Source: Lutimaribacter_A marinistellae
GTDB lineage: Bacteria; Pseudomonadota; Alphaproteobacteria; Rhodobacterales; Rhodobacteraceae
Assembly: GCF_042648365.1 (NCBI RefSeq)
Contig: NZ_JBHRXI010000016.1
Coordinates: 62,001 to 126,000 of the forward strand
Reading direction: 5' to 3'
Length of the DNA stretch: 64,000 bases
The notes beneath the pieces were generated by a model, which worked only from the letters and a program-made list of their open reading frames with translations, did not search any database and was not told where the DNA came from. This document shows, in pieces, positions 24,878-33,798 of this stretch. Position numbers and translations under genes: made by a program. Positions within the stretch are counted from its first letter, which is position 1; the number at the start of each line of letters is the position of its first letter.

Positions 24878-25753
24878 TTGGAGAACTTGCAGCTGCTGAT
24901 CAGCGGCCTTGCGAACGGCTGTGTATACGGTCTGATCGCACTGGGCTTCGTGCTGATCTACAAGGCGACGGAGGCGGTGAATTTCGCCCAGGGCGATTTC
25001 ATGATGCTGGGCGCCTTCGTGACCATCGGCCTCACTAATACCGAGTACATGGATCTGCCCTTCTGGGTGGCGCTGCCGATCTCCATCGGGCTTATGGCGG
25101 TCCTCGGCTACCTGCTTGATCGTTTCGTGATCCGGCAGATGTTCGGGGAAAGCCAGACGGCAGTGGTGATTCTGACCATCGCCCTCGGCTTCGTCATCCG
25201 TTTCATCGCGGGCCTGATCTGGGGGCACGAACCCCAGACGCTGCAAAACCCGCTGGCAGGCCGCGATGTCACGTTCGGCGGGCTCGTACTGGGAATGGAG
25301 GACGTGGCCGTCATCATCGTCACCGTCCTGCTGACCGCTGCACTTTTCGCCTTTTTCAGCCGCACCAAGCTGGGCCTCGCGATGCAGGCCTCCTCCCAGA
25401 ACCAGCTGGCCGCCTATTACATGGGCATCCCGGTCAAGCGCGTTCAGGGCTTCATCTGGGCGCTTGCGGGCGCGGTTGCCTGCATCGCCGGCATCCTCTT
25501 TGCCGCCAAGGGGGCGGTCGATCCCAATACCGGCCTGATGGGCATCAAGGCCTTTGCCGCCGCGGTGATCGGCGGCTTCGGCAGCCTGCCCGGCGCATTG
25601 ATGGGCGGGCTGATCGTCGGTGTCATCGAACCCTTCGCCAGCCGTTACATCGCCGCCGGCTACAGCCAGGTCGCGCCCTACGCGCTCCTTCTGGCCGTAC
25701 TCATCTTCCGTCCGCACGGGCTGTTCAGCCAAGTGCGCGTGAAAAAGGTCTGA
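24878..25753 (+). CDS. Branched-chain-type ABC transporter permease, LivH family
   Basis: Inner-membrane permease of 291 aa with about eight hydrophobic helices. Family segments are ISGLANGCVYGLIALGFVLIYKATEAVNFAQGDFMMLGAF at the N-terminus and AFAAAVIGGFGSLPGALMGGLIVGVIE, the EAA-like loop that contacts the ATPase. Translation starts at TTG (24878), supported by AGGGAGG eight bases upstream. First gene of the transporter block livH-livM-livG-livF-acyl-CoA synthetase-livK. Confidence 0.92.
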   Translation: MENLQLLISGLANGCVYGLIALGFVLIYKATEAVNFAQGDFMMLGAFVTIGLTNTEYMDLPFWVALPISIGLMAVLGYLLDRFVIRQMFGESQTAVVILTIALGFVIRFIAGLIWGHEPQTLQNPLAGRDVTFGGLVLGMEDVAVIIVTVLLTAALFAFFSRTKLGLAMQASSQNQLAAYYMGIPVKRVQGFIWALAGAVACIAGILFAAKGAVDPNTGLMGIKAFAAAVIGGFGSLPGALMGGLIVGVIEPFASRYIAAGYSQVAPYALLLAVLIFRPHGLFSQVRVKKV

Positions 25754-25757
25754 GCCG

Positions 25758-26855
25758 ATGCGTATTGTTTTCAAGACCGACTACATGCAGGACATCCGCC
25801 CTTGGAAGGACGGATTCCAGCTCAGTCTCTACATGCTGCTACTGGCGCTGGCCGTCGTCGCGCCCTTCCTGCTCGATACCTTCTACATCGGCGAACTAAC
25901 CAACGTTCTGATCTGGGCCATCGCGGGGCTGGGGCTGATGGTGCTGACCGGTCACACCGGGCAGGCCAGCCTAGGTCACGCGGCCTTTCTCGCCTTTGGC
26001 TGCTATGCCAACATCATCCTGATCGAACAGGGCATTCCCTTCCTCATCGCCTTCCCGGTCGCAGGCATCCTGACCGGTATCGTCGGCGCGGTGATCGCCA
26101 TTCCCGCGCTGCGGCTGCATGGTGTCTACCTCGCGATCTTCACGCTGGCCCTGTCGATCCTGACCGACGACCTCATCGTGCTGAGTGAACCGCTCACCGG
26201 TGGCGTCGCGGGCAAATATGCGCCCCCCGTAGGCGTCTTTGGCCTGCAGATCGACCGCTGGGGCACGCCCGACCTGTTCTACTGGCTGACGCTGGCGGTC
26301 GTCGTGCTGGTCACGCTGGGTTACATCAACCTTCTACGCACGCCTCTCGGCCGCAGCTTCATCGCCGTCCGTGACAGCGAGGTTTCGGCACAGGCGATGG
26401 GCGTAGACATCGCGCGGACCAAGACCGTCTCGTTCGGCGTCAGCTGCATGGTTACGGGTTGGGCCGGTGCGCTGATGGGGCTTTATGCCGTTGCCTTCAA
26501 CAACGAAACCTTCAGCGTCGTGATCTCTATCCAGCTTCTGATGATGATCGTGATCGGCGGATTGGGGTCGATCCACGGCGCCTTCTTCGGCGCGGTGGTG
26601 ATCGGCTTCCTGCCGCAGTTCCTGTCGATCTCCAAGGAATACGTGGGCGCGGTCTTTGGCGGCGGCTCGGTTGCCATTCCGGGGCTGGAATTCGGCATCT
26701 TCGGGATGATCCTGATCCTGTTCATCCTGTTCGAACCAATGGGCATCTACGGCCGATGGCTCAAGATCCGCACCTATTTCGAGCTGTTCCCCTTCTACCG
26801 CAAGGACATGTTCAAGCGGCAGAAATCCTACCTGAAGACGGAGCGCCTGAGATGA
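25758..26855 (+). CDS. Branched-chain-type ABC transporter permease, LivM family
   Basis: Second permease (365 aa) of the Liv-type importer, with a conserved GLGLMVLTGHTGQASLGHAAFLAFG and the coupling segment MIVIGGLGSIHGAFFGAVVIGFLPQ. A charged C-terminal tail (FYRKDMFKRQKSYLKTERLR) extends into the cytoplasm. It starts 4 bp after livH and its TGA overlaps the livG ATG. Confidence 0.92.
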   Translation: MRIVFKTDYMQDIRPWKDGFQLSLYMLLLALAVVAPFLLDTFYIGELTNVLIWAIAGLGLMVLTGHTGQASLGHAAFLAFGCYANIILIEQGIPFLIAFPVAGILTGIVGAVIAIPALRLHGVYLAIFTLALSILTDDLIVLSEPLTGGVAGKYAPPVGVFGLQIDRWGTPDLFYWLTLAVVVLVTLGYINLLRTPLGRSFIAVRDSEVSAQAMGVDIARTKTVSFGVSCMVTGWAGALMGLYAVAFNNETFSVVISIQLLMMIVIGGLGSIHGAFFGAVVIGFLPQFLSISKEYVGAVFGGGSVAIPGLEFGIFGMILILFILFEPMGIYGRWLKIRTYFELFPFYRKDMFKRQKSYLKTERLR

Positions 26856-27616
26856 GCCTGCTCGAGATCGAAAACGTCACCCTGAAATTCGGCGGGCTCA
26901 CCGCGGTGGACAACCTGTCCTTCTCGGTCGAAGAGGGCGAAGTCTTTGCCATCGTCGGCCCCAACGGCGCGGGCAAGTCGACCGTGTTCAACCTGATCTC
27001 GCGGTTCTACGATCCCTATGCCGGCGCGATCCGGTTCGACGGGCACGACCTGTTGCAGGTCAAGCCCAGCGGGGTCGCGGCCTATGGCGTCGCGCGAACC
27101 TTCCAGAATATCGAACTCTTCGAACACGCCACCGTGTTGCAAAACCTGCTGGTCGGACGGCACCGCCATCGCCGCACCAACATCCTGTCCGAGATCTTCT
27201 TCGCCCCCTCGGCCAAACGTCAGGAGATCGAGAACCGCGAAAAGGTCGAGGAGGTGATCGATTTCCTCGACCTGCAAGCCTATCGCGACAAGATGATCGC
27301 TGGCTTGCCCTACGGTGTGCGCAAGGTGGTCGAGGTCGCGCGCGCTCTCTCGACCGATCCCAAGCTGTTGTTGCTGGACGAACCCGCCTCGGGCCTGTCG
27401 GTCGAAGAGACGACCGACATGCGCTGGTGGATCGACGACATCCGCCGCCAGATGGGCATTACGGTGCTGATGGTCGAACATGACATGGGCCTTGTCTCGG
27501 GCGTGTCCGACCGCGTGCTGGCGATGGCCGATGGCGCGAAACTCGCCATGGGAACCCCGGCCGAAGTGCAGTCCCACCCCGATGTGATCGAAGCTTACCT
27601 GGGGCATGCAGCATGA
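26852..27616 (+). CDS. Branched-chain-type ABC transporter ATPase, LivG family
   Basis: Cytoplasmic ATPase of 254 aa: Walker A GPNGAGKS (about 36-43), Q-loop ARTFQNIELF, Walker B LLLLDEPASGLS and H-switch VEHDM. The signature motif is atypical, reading LPYGVRKVVEVARAL, as is common in LivG. The ATG at 26852 overlaps the livM stop. The open frame extends far upstream within livM but the family N-terminus begins here. Confidence 0.93.
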   Translation: MSLLEIENVTLKFGGLTAVDNLSFSVEEGEVFAIVGPNGAGKSTVFNLISRFYDPYAGAIRFDGHDLLQVKPSGVAAYGVARTFQNIELFEHATVLQNLLVGRHRHRRTNILSEIFFAPSAKRQEIENREKVEEVIDFLDLQAYRDKMIAGLPYGVRKVVEVARALSTDPKLLLLDEPASGLSVEETTDMRWWIDDIRRQMGITVLMVEHDMGLVSGVSDRVLAMADGAKLAMGTPAEVQSHPDVIEAYLGHAA

Positions 27617-28386
27617 GCGAAGCCGTCCTGAAAATCCGCAATATCGAAAGCTTCTATGGCCCTATCATGGCCATCAGGGGCGTCTCGCTTGACGTACGCC
27701 AGGGCCAGGTCGTCTCGATCCTCGGCGCCAATGGCGCGGGCAAGACCACGCTGATGAAAACCGTCTCGGGCGTGATGGACCCGGAAAAGGGCACCATCGA
27801 ATTCGAAGGCGAACAGATCCAGGGGATGGAGCCGCACACCATCGTGAACCGCGGCATCGTCCACATCCCCGAGGGGCGCGAGGTCTTTCCCCTGCTCACC
27901 GTCAACGAAAATCTCAGCCTTGGGGCCTATACGCTCAAGGACAAGGCGCAGATCGAACGCGACCGCGAGCTGGTGTTCAGCTACTTCCCGATCCTCAAGG
28001 AGCGCCGCAACCAGGAGGCGGGCACCCTGTCCGGCGGTCAGCAGCAGATGCTGGCCATCGGGCGCGGACTGATGGCCAACCCGCGCATCATGCTGCTGGA
28101 CGAGCCCAGCCTCGGCCTGTCGCCGCTGCTGGTGCAGGAGATCTTCGGCATCCTGCGGCGCCTCAACGAAGAGCAGAACATGACCATGATGCTGGTGGAA
28201 CAGAACGCCAGCGCCGCGCTGGAACTGGCGCATCATGGCTACGTGATGGAGGTGGGCCGCATCGTGATGGACGGGCCGGCCTCCGAACTGATGGAATCCG
28301 AGGATATCCAGAACTTCTACCTTGGCGTCCAGGAAGAAGGCGTGCGCGAAAACCGCCGCTGGAAACGCAAGAAGACGTGGCGATAA
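27613..28386 (+). CDS. Branched-chain-type ABC transporter ATPase, LivF family
   Basis: Second ATPase (257 aa) of the importer: Walker A GANGAGKT, signature LSGGQQQMLAIGRGL, Walker B IMLLDEPSLGLSPLL and H-switch VEQNA. ATGA-coupled to livG. The C-terminal tail is basic (NRRWKRKKTWR) and longer than usual. A very long open frame on the opposite strand here is a codon-bias shadow. Confidence 0.94.
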   Translation: MSEAVLKIRNIESFYGPIMAIRGVSLDVRQGQVVSILGANGAGKTTLMKTVSGVMDPEKGTIEFEGEQIQGMEPHTIVNRGIVHIPEGREVFPLLTVNENLSLGAYTLKDKAQIERDRELVFSYFPILKERRNQEAGTLSGGQQQMLAIGRGLMANPRIMLLDEPSLGLSPLLVQEIFGILRRLNEEQNMTMMLVEQNASAALELAHHGYVMEVGRIVMDGPASELMESEDIQNFYLGVQEEGVRENRRWKRKKTWR

Positions 28387-28401
28387 AAGGAGGTGCGAGA
28401 C

Positions 28402-30285
28402 ATGAACGCGACCAACATGCCTGCCCAGACCGTCATCAACGGCGTCAGCTTCAACGCCACGCCGGGCCAGCGACCGGTCTATGTCGATGGCTGCACCACC
28501 ATTGCGCAACTGTTCCGAAAACGCTGCGAGGATCTCGGTAACCGGACCGCCCACCGCGAAAAGGATTTCGGCATCTGGCACTCCTACAGCTGGGCCGATT
28601 ACTGGCAGCATGCCAAGTGGATCGGGCTGGCCTTGCGCAAGCTCGGCCTGCAACGGGGCGAGGTCGTCTCGATCCTGTCCGAGGACCGCAAGGAATGGGC
28701 CTATTTCGACATGGGCATCCAATGCGTCGGCGGCATCGCGTCGGGCGTCTACACCACCGACTCGGCCAAACAGCTGGCCTATCTCGTCAATGACAGCGAC
28801 AGCCGCTTCCTGATCGTCGAGGATGACGAACAGCTCGACAAGTTCCTGCAGGTGCAGGACGAGGTTCCTGGACTGCTCAACGTCATCATTCTCGAAGACG
28901 AGGGGCTGCACGATCTCAACCACGACCGCTGCATCTTCATTCAGGATCTCTACGAGATCGGGCGACAGGCCGAAAAGGACGAACCCGGCGCTTTCGAGGC
29001 CGAGATCGACCGCTCCGCCCCCGGCGATACGGCGCTGATCGTCTACACCTCGGGCACCACCGGCATGCCAAAGGGCGCGATGCTGTCGAACGAGAACATC
29101 ATGGCCGCGATCGAGGCGGGCGGACATCGCCTGCCCACCCTGCCCGAGGATGAACAGCTCTGCTTCCTGCCGCTCTGCCACATCCTTGAACGCGACGTGT
29201 CGATCTATTTCCCGCTCGCCTCGAAAAGCACGGTGAACTTCGCCGAAAGCCCCGAAACCGTCTTTGCCAACCTGCAGGAGGTTTCGCCCGCGACCTTCAC
29301 CGCCGTGCCGCGCGTCTGGGAAAAGATCTATTCGCAGGTCCTCATCATGGTGCAGGAGGCGACACCTTCGGGGCGCGCGGCGTTTGCCATGGCGATCAAG
29401 GCGGGCATGAAACGCGCCGAGTACATGGTCGAGGGCAAACCCGTACCCGCCAGAGTGCAGGCGCAGTTCTGGCTCTGGGACCGGCTGGTTCTGCGCAACC
29501 TGCGGCGGATGCTCGGCATGGACAAGATGCGCCGCGGCGGAACCGGGGCGGCACCGATCTCGCCCGAGCTTCTGAAATGGTACTGGGGCATCGGCGTGCC
29601 GCTTGTCGAAGGCTACGGCATGACCGAGACCGCCGGGATCGCCACCATCAACACGCTCGAGGAAAACAAGCTCGGCACGATCGGCAAGGCCGTTCCCGGC
29701 ATCGAGGTGCGCATCGCAGAGGATGGCGAGATCCAGACCCGCGGGCTCAACAACTTCCAGGGCTACTGGCGCAACAACGAAAAGACGGCGGAAACCTTCA
29801 CCGCCGATGGCTGGCTGCGCACGGGCGATGTCGGCCGCATCGACGACGAGGGTTACGTCACGATCACCGGACGCCTCAAGGACATCATCATCACCGCGGG
29901 CGGCAAGAACATCACCCCCGCCGAGATCGAGAGCCGGCTCAAGTTCAGCCACTACATCTCGGACGCGGTCATCATCGGCGACCGGCGCAAGTACCTGACG
30001 GCGCTGATAATGATTGATCAGGAGAACGTCGAGAAATACGCTCAGGAAAAGAAGGTGCCATTTTCGAACTTCGCCTCGCTTTGCGCCGCCCCCGAGGTCA
30101 AGGCGCTGATCGGCAAGGAGGTCGAGGCGGTCAACAAGGAGTTCGCCCGCGTCGAACAGATCAAGGATTTCCGCCTGATCGACGTTCTGCTGACGGCCGA
30201 GGACGAGGAATTGACGGCGACGATGAAACTCAAGCGCAGCTATGTCGAAAAGAAACACGCGCATCTCATCGACGACATGTACTGA
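28402..30285 (+). CDS. Long-chain-type acyl-CoA synthetase (AMP-binding) within the Liv operon
   Basis: A 627-aa ANL ligase of the long-chain acyl-CoA synthetase type, with P-loop LIVYTSGTTGMPKGAML (about residue 210), GYGMTETAG, GWLRTGDVGRIDDEGYVTITGRLKDIIITAGGKNI and C-terminal lysine region MKLKRSYVEKKH. The ATG at 28402 has AAGGAGG nine bases upstream; a GTG at 28393 is too close. Its position between livF and livK suggests that the imported compound is a carboxylic acid activated on entry, rather than an amino acid. Confidence 0.92.
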   Translation: MNATNMPAQTVINGVSFNATPGQRPVYVDGCTTIAQLFRKRCEDLGNRTAHREKDFGIWHSYSWADYWQHAKWIGLALRKLGLQRGEVVSILSEDRKEWAYFDMGIQCVGGIASGVYTTDSAKQLAYLVNDSDSRFLIVEDDEQLDKFLQVQDEVPGLLNVIILEDEGLHDLNHDRCIFIQDLYEIGRQAEKDEPGAFEAEIDRSAPGDTALIVYTSGTTGMPKGAMLSNENIMAAIEAGGHRLPTLPEDEQLCFLPLCHILERDVSIYFPLASKSTVNFAESPETVFANLQEVSPATFTAVPRVWEKIYSQVLIMVQEATPSGRAAFAMAIKAGMKRAEYMVEGKPVPARVQAQFWLWDRLVLRNLRRMLGMDKMRRGGTGAAPISPELLKWYWGIGVPLVEGYGMTETAGIATINTLEENKLGTIGKAVPGIEVRIAEDGEIQTRGLNNFQGYWRNNEKTAETFTADGWLRTGDVGRIDDEGYVTITGRLKDIIITAGGKNITPAEIESRLKFSHYISDAVIIGDRRKYLTALIMIDQENVEKYAQEKKVPFSNFASLCAAPEVKALIGKEVEAVNKEFARVEQIKDFRLIDVLLTAEDEELTATMKLKRSYVEKKHAHLIDDMY

Positions 30286-30312
30286 CAACGATCTTCACAG
30301 GGAGGAACCAGA

Positions 30313-31476
30313 ATGAAGACAACGATCAAACGGCTCGCCGCTGCGACGGCGCTGACCGCTGCCGCCACGCTATCGGCGCAGGCCGAAACGCAGGGCGTCA
30401 CTGATACCGAAGTGCTGATCGGCTCGGTCAACGACCTCAGCGGCATCTTCGCCGCGGTGGGCGTTCCGGCGGTCAAGGGCGCGAATGTCTACTTCGACAA
30501 GGTTAACGCCGAGGGGGGCGTTCACGGCCGGCAGATCCGCTACATCGTCGAGGATAACGGCTACCAGATGCCGCGTGCGATGCAGGGCTACAACAAGCTG
30601 CTGAACCGCGACAAGGTTTTTGCCATGTATCAGTCGCTGGGCACGCCGATGAACATCGCCGGCTTCAAGCTGCTCGACCCCAAGGGCATCCCGAACGTCG
30701 CACCGCTCTCGGCGGCGCGGCAGATGCTGATGGAACCGGTCAACAACAAGTTCACCTCCTTCTCCAGCTATTACGACCAGGCCATCGTCGGCACCAAATA
30801 CCTGGTCGAGCAGTTCGGCGGCGAGCAGGTCTGCTCGATGTACCTGCCCACCGATTTCGGCAAGGAGATCCTCGAAGGCACCATGGAAGGCGCCAAGGAA
30901 GCCGGCGCCGAGTTCGTCGCCGAAACCACGCACAAGCCCGACGAAACCGATTTCGTGGGCTCGCTCTCCAAGCTCAACGAGGAAGGCTGCGACGTCGTCT
31001 CGATCGCGCTGGGCGTACGGCAGGCCATCACCATCGTCGGCACCGCCAAGAAAATGGGCCTCAATGACATGAAGTTCCTCGGAACCTCGGCCAGCTTCCT
31101 GACCGTGGTGGCACAGGTTCCCGGCGGCGTGACCGAGGGGTTCTATGCCGCGGCCAGCTGGCAGGATCTCTGGGCCCGCGCGGAAGAGCCCGCACCCAAG
31201 GCCTTCATCGAGGAATACAAGGCCGCCACGGGCGAGGACCCGGTTGGCTTCGCCATGCTGGGCTATGCCGGCGCCAAGATGCTGGTGATGGCGCTGGAAA
31301 AGGCCGGTCCCGACCTCACGCATGAAAGCTTCATCGCCGCGATGGAAAGCCTGGAGTACCAGGATGACCTAGTAGGCAACTACATGACCTACGGGCCAGA
31401 TGACCACCAAGGCGCCGACTCGGTCTATGTCAGCATTGTCGAGAACGGCATGTGGAAGAAGGTCCACGAAGAGTGA
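30313..31476 (+). CDS. Liv-type ABC transporter periplasmic binding protein
   Basis: Solute receptor of 387 aa with a signal peptide (about 1-24, ending SAQAE) and the type I fold: VLIGSVNDLSGIFAAVGVPAVKGANVYFDKVNAEGGVHGRQI. It belongs with the four upstream transporter genes; the fadD-like gene separates it from livF. Binding-pocket specificity cannot be read by eye, but such operons commonly import aromatic or fatty acids. A strong terminator follows. Confidence 0.93.
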   Translation: MKTTIKRLAAATALTAAATLSAQAETQGVTDTEVLIGSVNDLSGIFAAVGVPAVKGANVYFDKVNAEGGVHGRQIRYIVEDNGYQMPRAMQGYNKLLNRDKVFAMYQSLGTPMNIAGFKLLDPKGIPNVAPLSAARQMLMEPVNNKFTSFSSYYDQAIVGTKYLVEQFGGEQVCSMYLPTDFGKEILEGTMEGAKEAGAEFVAETTHKPDETDFVGSLSKLNEEGCDVVSIALGVRQAITIVGTAKKMGLNDMKFLGTSASFLTVVAQVPGGVTEGFYAAASWQDLWARAEEPAPKAFIEEYKAATGEDPVGFAMLGYAGAKMLVMALEKAGPDLTHESFIAAMESLEYQDDLVGNYMTYGPDDHQGADSVYVSIVENGMWKKVHEE

Positions 31477-31493
31477 TCGCCTGAGCGCGACTG

Positions 31494-31523
31494 GGGCGTC
31501 CGGATCATCCGGGCGCCCTTTTT
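31494..31523 (+). terminator. Intrinsic terminator of the Liv operon
   Basis: GGGCGTCCGGAT and ATCCGGGCGCCC form a 12-bp stem (two G-T pairs at most) followed by TTTTT, 18 bp after the binding-protein stop. Confidence 0.88.
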
Positions 31524-31540
31524 CATGCAAGGAGGCCCTC

Positions 31541-33631
31541 ATGGCGACCCAGCAGATCCATCATCGCACCTGCAATATCTGCGAGGCCATGTGCGGCCTT
31601 GTCATCGCGCATGACGGCGCACAGGTCCTGTCGATCAAGCCCGACACCGACGATCCGCTGTCACGCGGGCATATCTGCCCCAAGGCCGTCGCCCTGCAGG
31701 ATTTCCGCACAGACCCCGACCGCGTGACGAAACCTTTGCGCAAACAGGGTGATGACTTCGTTGAAATCGGCTGGGACGAGGCGATCGACCTGGCCGCCGA
31801 ACGCATCCGAGCCATTCAGTCCGATCACGGCGCCGACGCGATGGGCATCTACCTTGGCAATCCCAACGCGCACAAGTTCGGAAACATGCTGAACCTGCCG
31901 GGCCTGTTCAAGGCGATCGGCAGCCGCAACCGCTACAGCTCGGCCACCGCCGACCAGATCCCGCATCACGTTGCCTCGATCCACATGCTGGGCCACCCGA
32001 TGCTGATGCCCATCCCAGACATTGACCGAACCGAGTTCCTGCTGATCCTCGGCGGCAACCCCGTCATTTCGAACGGATCGATGATGACCGCGCCCGGCTT
32101 TGGCCGCCGAATGGAGGAGTTGCGGGCGCGCGGCGGCCGTATCGTCGTAATCGACCCGCGCCGCACCGAGACGGCCGAAAAGGCGGACACCCATCATTTC
32201 ATCCGCCCCGAGACAGACGCCTTCCTGCTGCTCGCGCTGATCCACGTGATCCTCGACGAGGGGCTGGAAACGCTCGGCCACCTCGCAAGCACGGTCACCG
32301 GGCTTGATCGCCTGCGCACGGCGGTCTCTCAATTGACGCCAGAGCGCGCCGCCGAGGCAACCGGCATCGGGGCCGACGACATTCGCAGCCTTGCCCGCGA
32401 CTTCGCCAAGGCCCGCCACGCGGTCGCCTATTCCCGCATGGGCGCCTCGACGCAAAGCTTCGGCACGCTGTGCCAATGGGCCACCAACGCGCTCAACACC
32501 ATCACGGGGAATTTCGACGCGGTGGGCGGCGCGATGTTCACCACCCCCGCCCTCGACTATGTCGGCATGACCTCGCGCAAGGGGCGCCAGCGCAGTTACC
32601 CTGAACGCCGGTCGCGCGTCTCCGGCCAACCGCTTTACAATGGCGAGTTTCCCGTCTCGGTCCTTGCCGAAGAGATGGAAACACCGGGACAGGGCCAGAT
32701 ACGCGGGTTGCTGACCGTCGCGGGCAACCCGGTCCTGACCGCGCCGAATGGTCGCCGGATCGAGCGGGCGCTGACGGGGCTCGATTTCATGATGTCCATC
32801 GACATCCATGTCAACGACACCACGCGCCATGCCGACCTGATCCTGCCCGGCACCGTCGCGCTGGAGGAGGCCATGTACGACATGGTCTTTCACAGCTTCG
32901 CGGTGCGCAACACCGCTGCCTATGCGCGCCCACTCTTTGACCCGCCGCAGGGCAACCCGCAGGAATGGGAGGTGATCGCCACCCTCGCCGCGCGCCTGAC
33001 CGGAGCGAACCAGATCGGCCCATCGCCCGAACAGGTCCTGTCGATGCTGCTTGCCGCGGGCTTTCATGCCGATACCGTCTCGGTTCCTGCGCTGCTGGAT
33101 GCCGGTGGCTCGGTCGACCTTGGGCCGATGGTGCCCAACCTCGCGGCGCGGCTGGAAACGCCGGACGGTCTGCTCGACCTTGCCCCGCAGGCCTTTCTCG
33201 ACGATCTGCCCCGGCTTCTTTCTCATGGTGATGCGCGCAGCGCCGACTACCCTTTCGCGCTGGTCGGACGGCGACAGGTCCGCAGCCACAACAGTTGGAC
33301 CCAGAACAGCCCGCGCCTCGTCAAGGGCCGCAATCGCTGCACGGTCGAAATCCATCCCGACGATGCCGGCAGGCTGGGCATCGCCGATGGTGCCGATGTC
33401 CGCGTCTCCGGCCGCACCGGCAGCGTGACCCTGCCGGCCGAACTGACCGACGCGATGGCCCCTGGAACCGTCTCGATTCCGCAGGGATGGGGGCAGCGGA
33501 ACGGGCGGCTCTCGGCGGCGACGCGGGTTCAGACGGTTTCGATCAACGACCTCACCGACGAGACGCGGATCGACCCGATCAGCGGCAACGCGGCCTTCAA
33601 CGGCGTCCCGGTCGCGCTCGCCCCGGCCTGA
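31541..33631 (+). CDS. Molybdopterin-dependent oxidoreductase (DMSO reductase family)
   Basis: A 696-aa bis-MGD enzyme with an N-terminal [4Fe-4S] site, C-x2-C-x3-C ... C (CNICEAMC, then HICPKAV), cofactor-binding motifs LILGGNPVISNGS and VIDPRRTETAEKADTHHFIRPETDAFLLLAL, and a C-terminal MopB domain (RSHNSWTQNSPRLVKG, then GDGADVRVSG-like strands). No Tat signal is seen, so it is cytoplasmic. Around RYSSATADQIPHHV, where relatives carry the Mo-ligating Cys, Sec or Ser, no Cys is evident. The ATG at 31541 follows AAGGAGG. No dedicated electron-transfer subunit is adjacent. Substrate unknown. Confidence 0.87.
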   Translation: MATQQIHHRTCNICEAMCGLVIAHDGAQVLSIKPDTDDPLSRGHICPKAVALQDFRTDPDRVTKPLRKQGDDFVEIGWDEAIDLAAERIRAIQSDHGADAMGIYLGNPNAHKFGNMLNLPGLFKAIGSRNRYSSATADQIPHHVASIHMLGHPMLMPIPDIDRTEFLLILGGNPVISNGSMMTAPGFGRRMEELRARGGRIVVIDPRRTETAEKADTHHFIRPETDAFLLLALIHVILDEGLETLGHLASTVTGLDRLRTAVSQLTPERAAEATGIGADDIRSLARDFAKARHAVAYSRMGASTQSFGTLCQWATNALNTITGNFDAVGGAMFTTPALDYVGMTSRKGRQRSYPERRSRVSGQPLYNGEFPVSVLAEEMETPGQGQIRGLLTVAGNPVLTAPNGRRIERALTGLDFMMSIDIHVNDTTRHADLILPGTVALEEAMYDMVFHSFAVRNTAAYARPLFDPPQGNPQEWEVIATLAARLTGANQIGPSPEQVLSMLLAAGFHADTVSVPALLDAGGSVDLGPMVPNLAARLETPDGLLDLAPQAFLDDLPRLLSHGDARSADYPFALVGRRQVRSHNSWTQNSPRLVKGRNRCTVEIHPDDAGRLGIADGADVRVSGRTGSVTLPAELTDAMAPGTVSIPQGWGQRNGRLSAATRVQTVSINDLTDETRIDPISGNAAFNGVPVALAPA

Positions 33632-33696
33632 ACGAAAAAGCTGGACCGGTGCGCCGAACCGGCGCATCGTCATCGCGACCTTATCGGAGAGCGCCC

Positions 33697-33759
33697 ATGT
33701 TCCGCCGCATCGCCCGCACGGCGCTGAAAGTGATGCAATACCATCCGCCACCTTGCTGA
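33697..33759 (+). CDS. Possible 20-residue leader peptide ending HPPPC
   Basis: A short frame, MFRRIARTALK...HPPPC-stop, with CGGAGAG about nine bases before its ATG. It lies between the molybdoenzyme gene and betC, ending 39 bp before the betC start. The basic N-terminus, the three consecutive prolines and the terminal Cys resemble ribosome-stalling leader peptides that sense translation or metabolite supply. This is inferred from form and position; a chance frame is possible. Confidence 0.4.
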   Translation: MFRRIARTALKVMQYHPPPC

Positions 33760-33798
33760 GCGCCCCTTTTCGCACAGCTCACGCAAGGACAGGACAAG

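Noticed and set aside
27595..30288. An 897-codon open frame on the minus strand opposite livF and the acyl-CoA synthetase
   Set aside because: The plus-strand genes have full family motifs; the reverse frame has low-complexity Asp/His/Arg-rich content typical of a high-GC codon shadow.
31661..33775. A 704-codon minus-strand frame opposite the molybdoenzyme
   Set aside because: It is antisense to a gene with intact cofactor motifs and has no ribosome site or recognisable domain.
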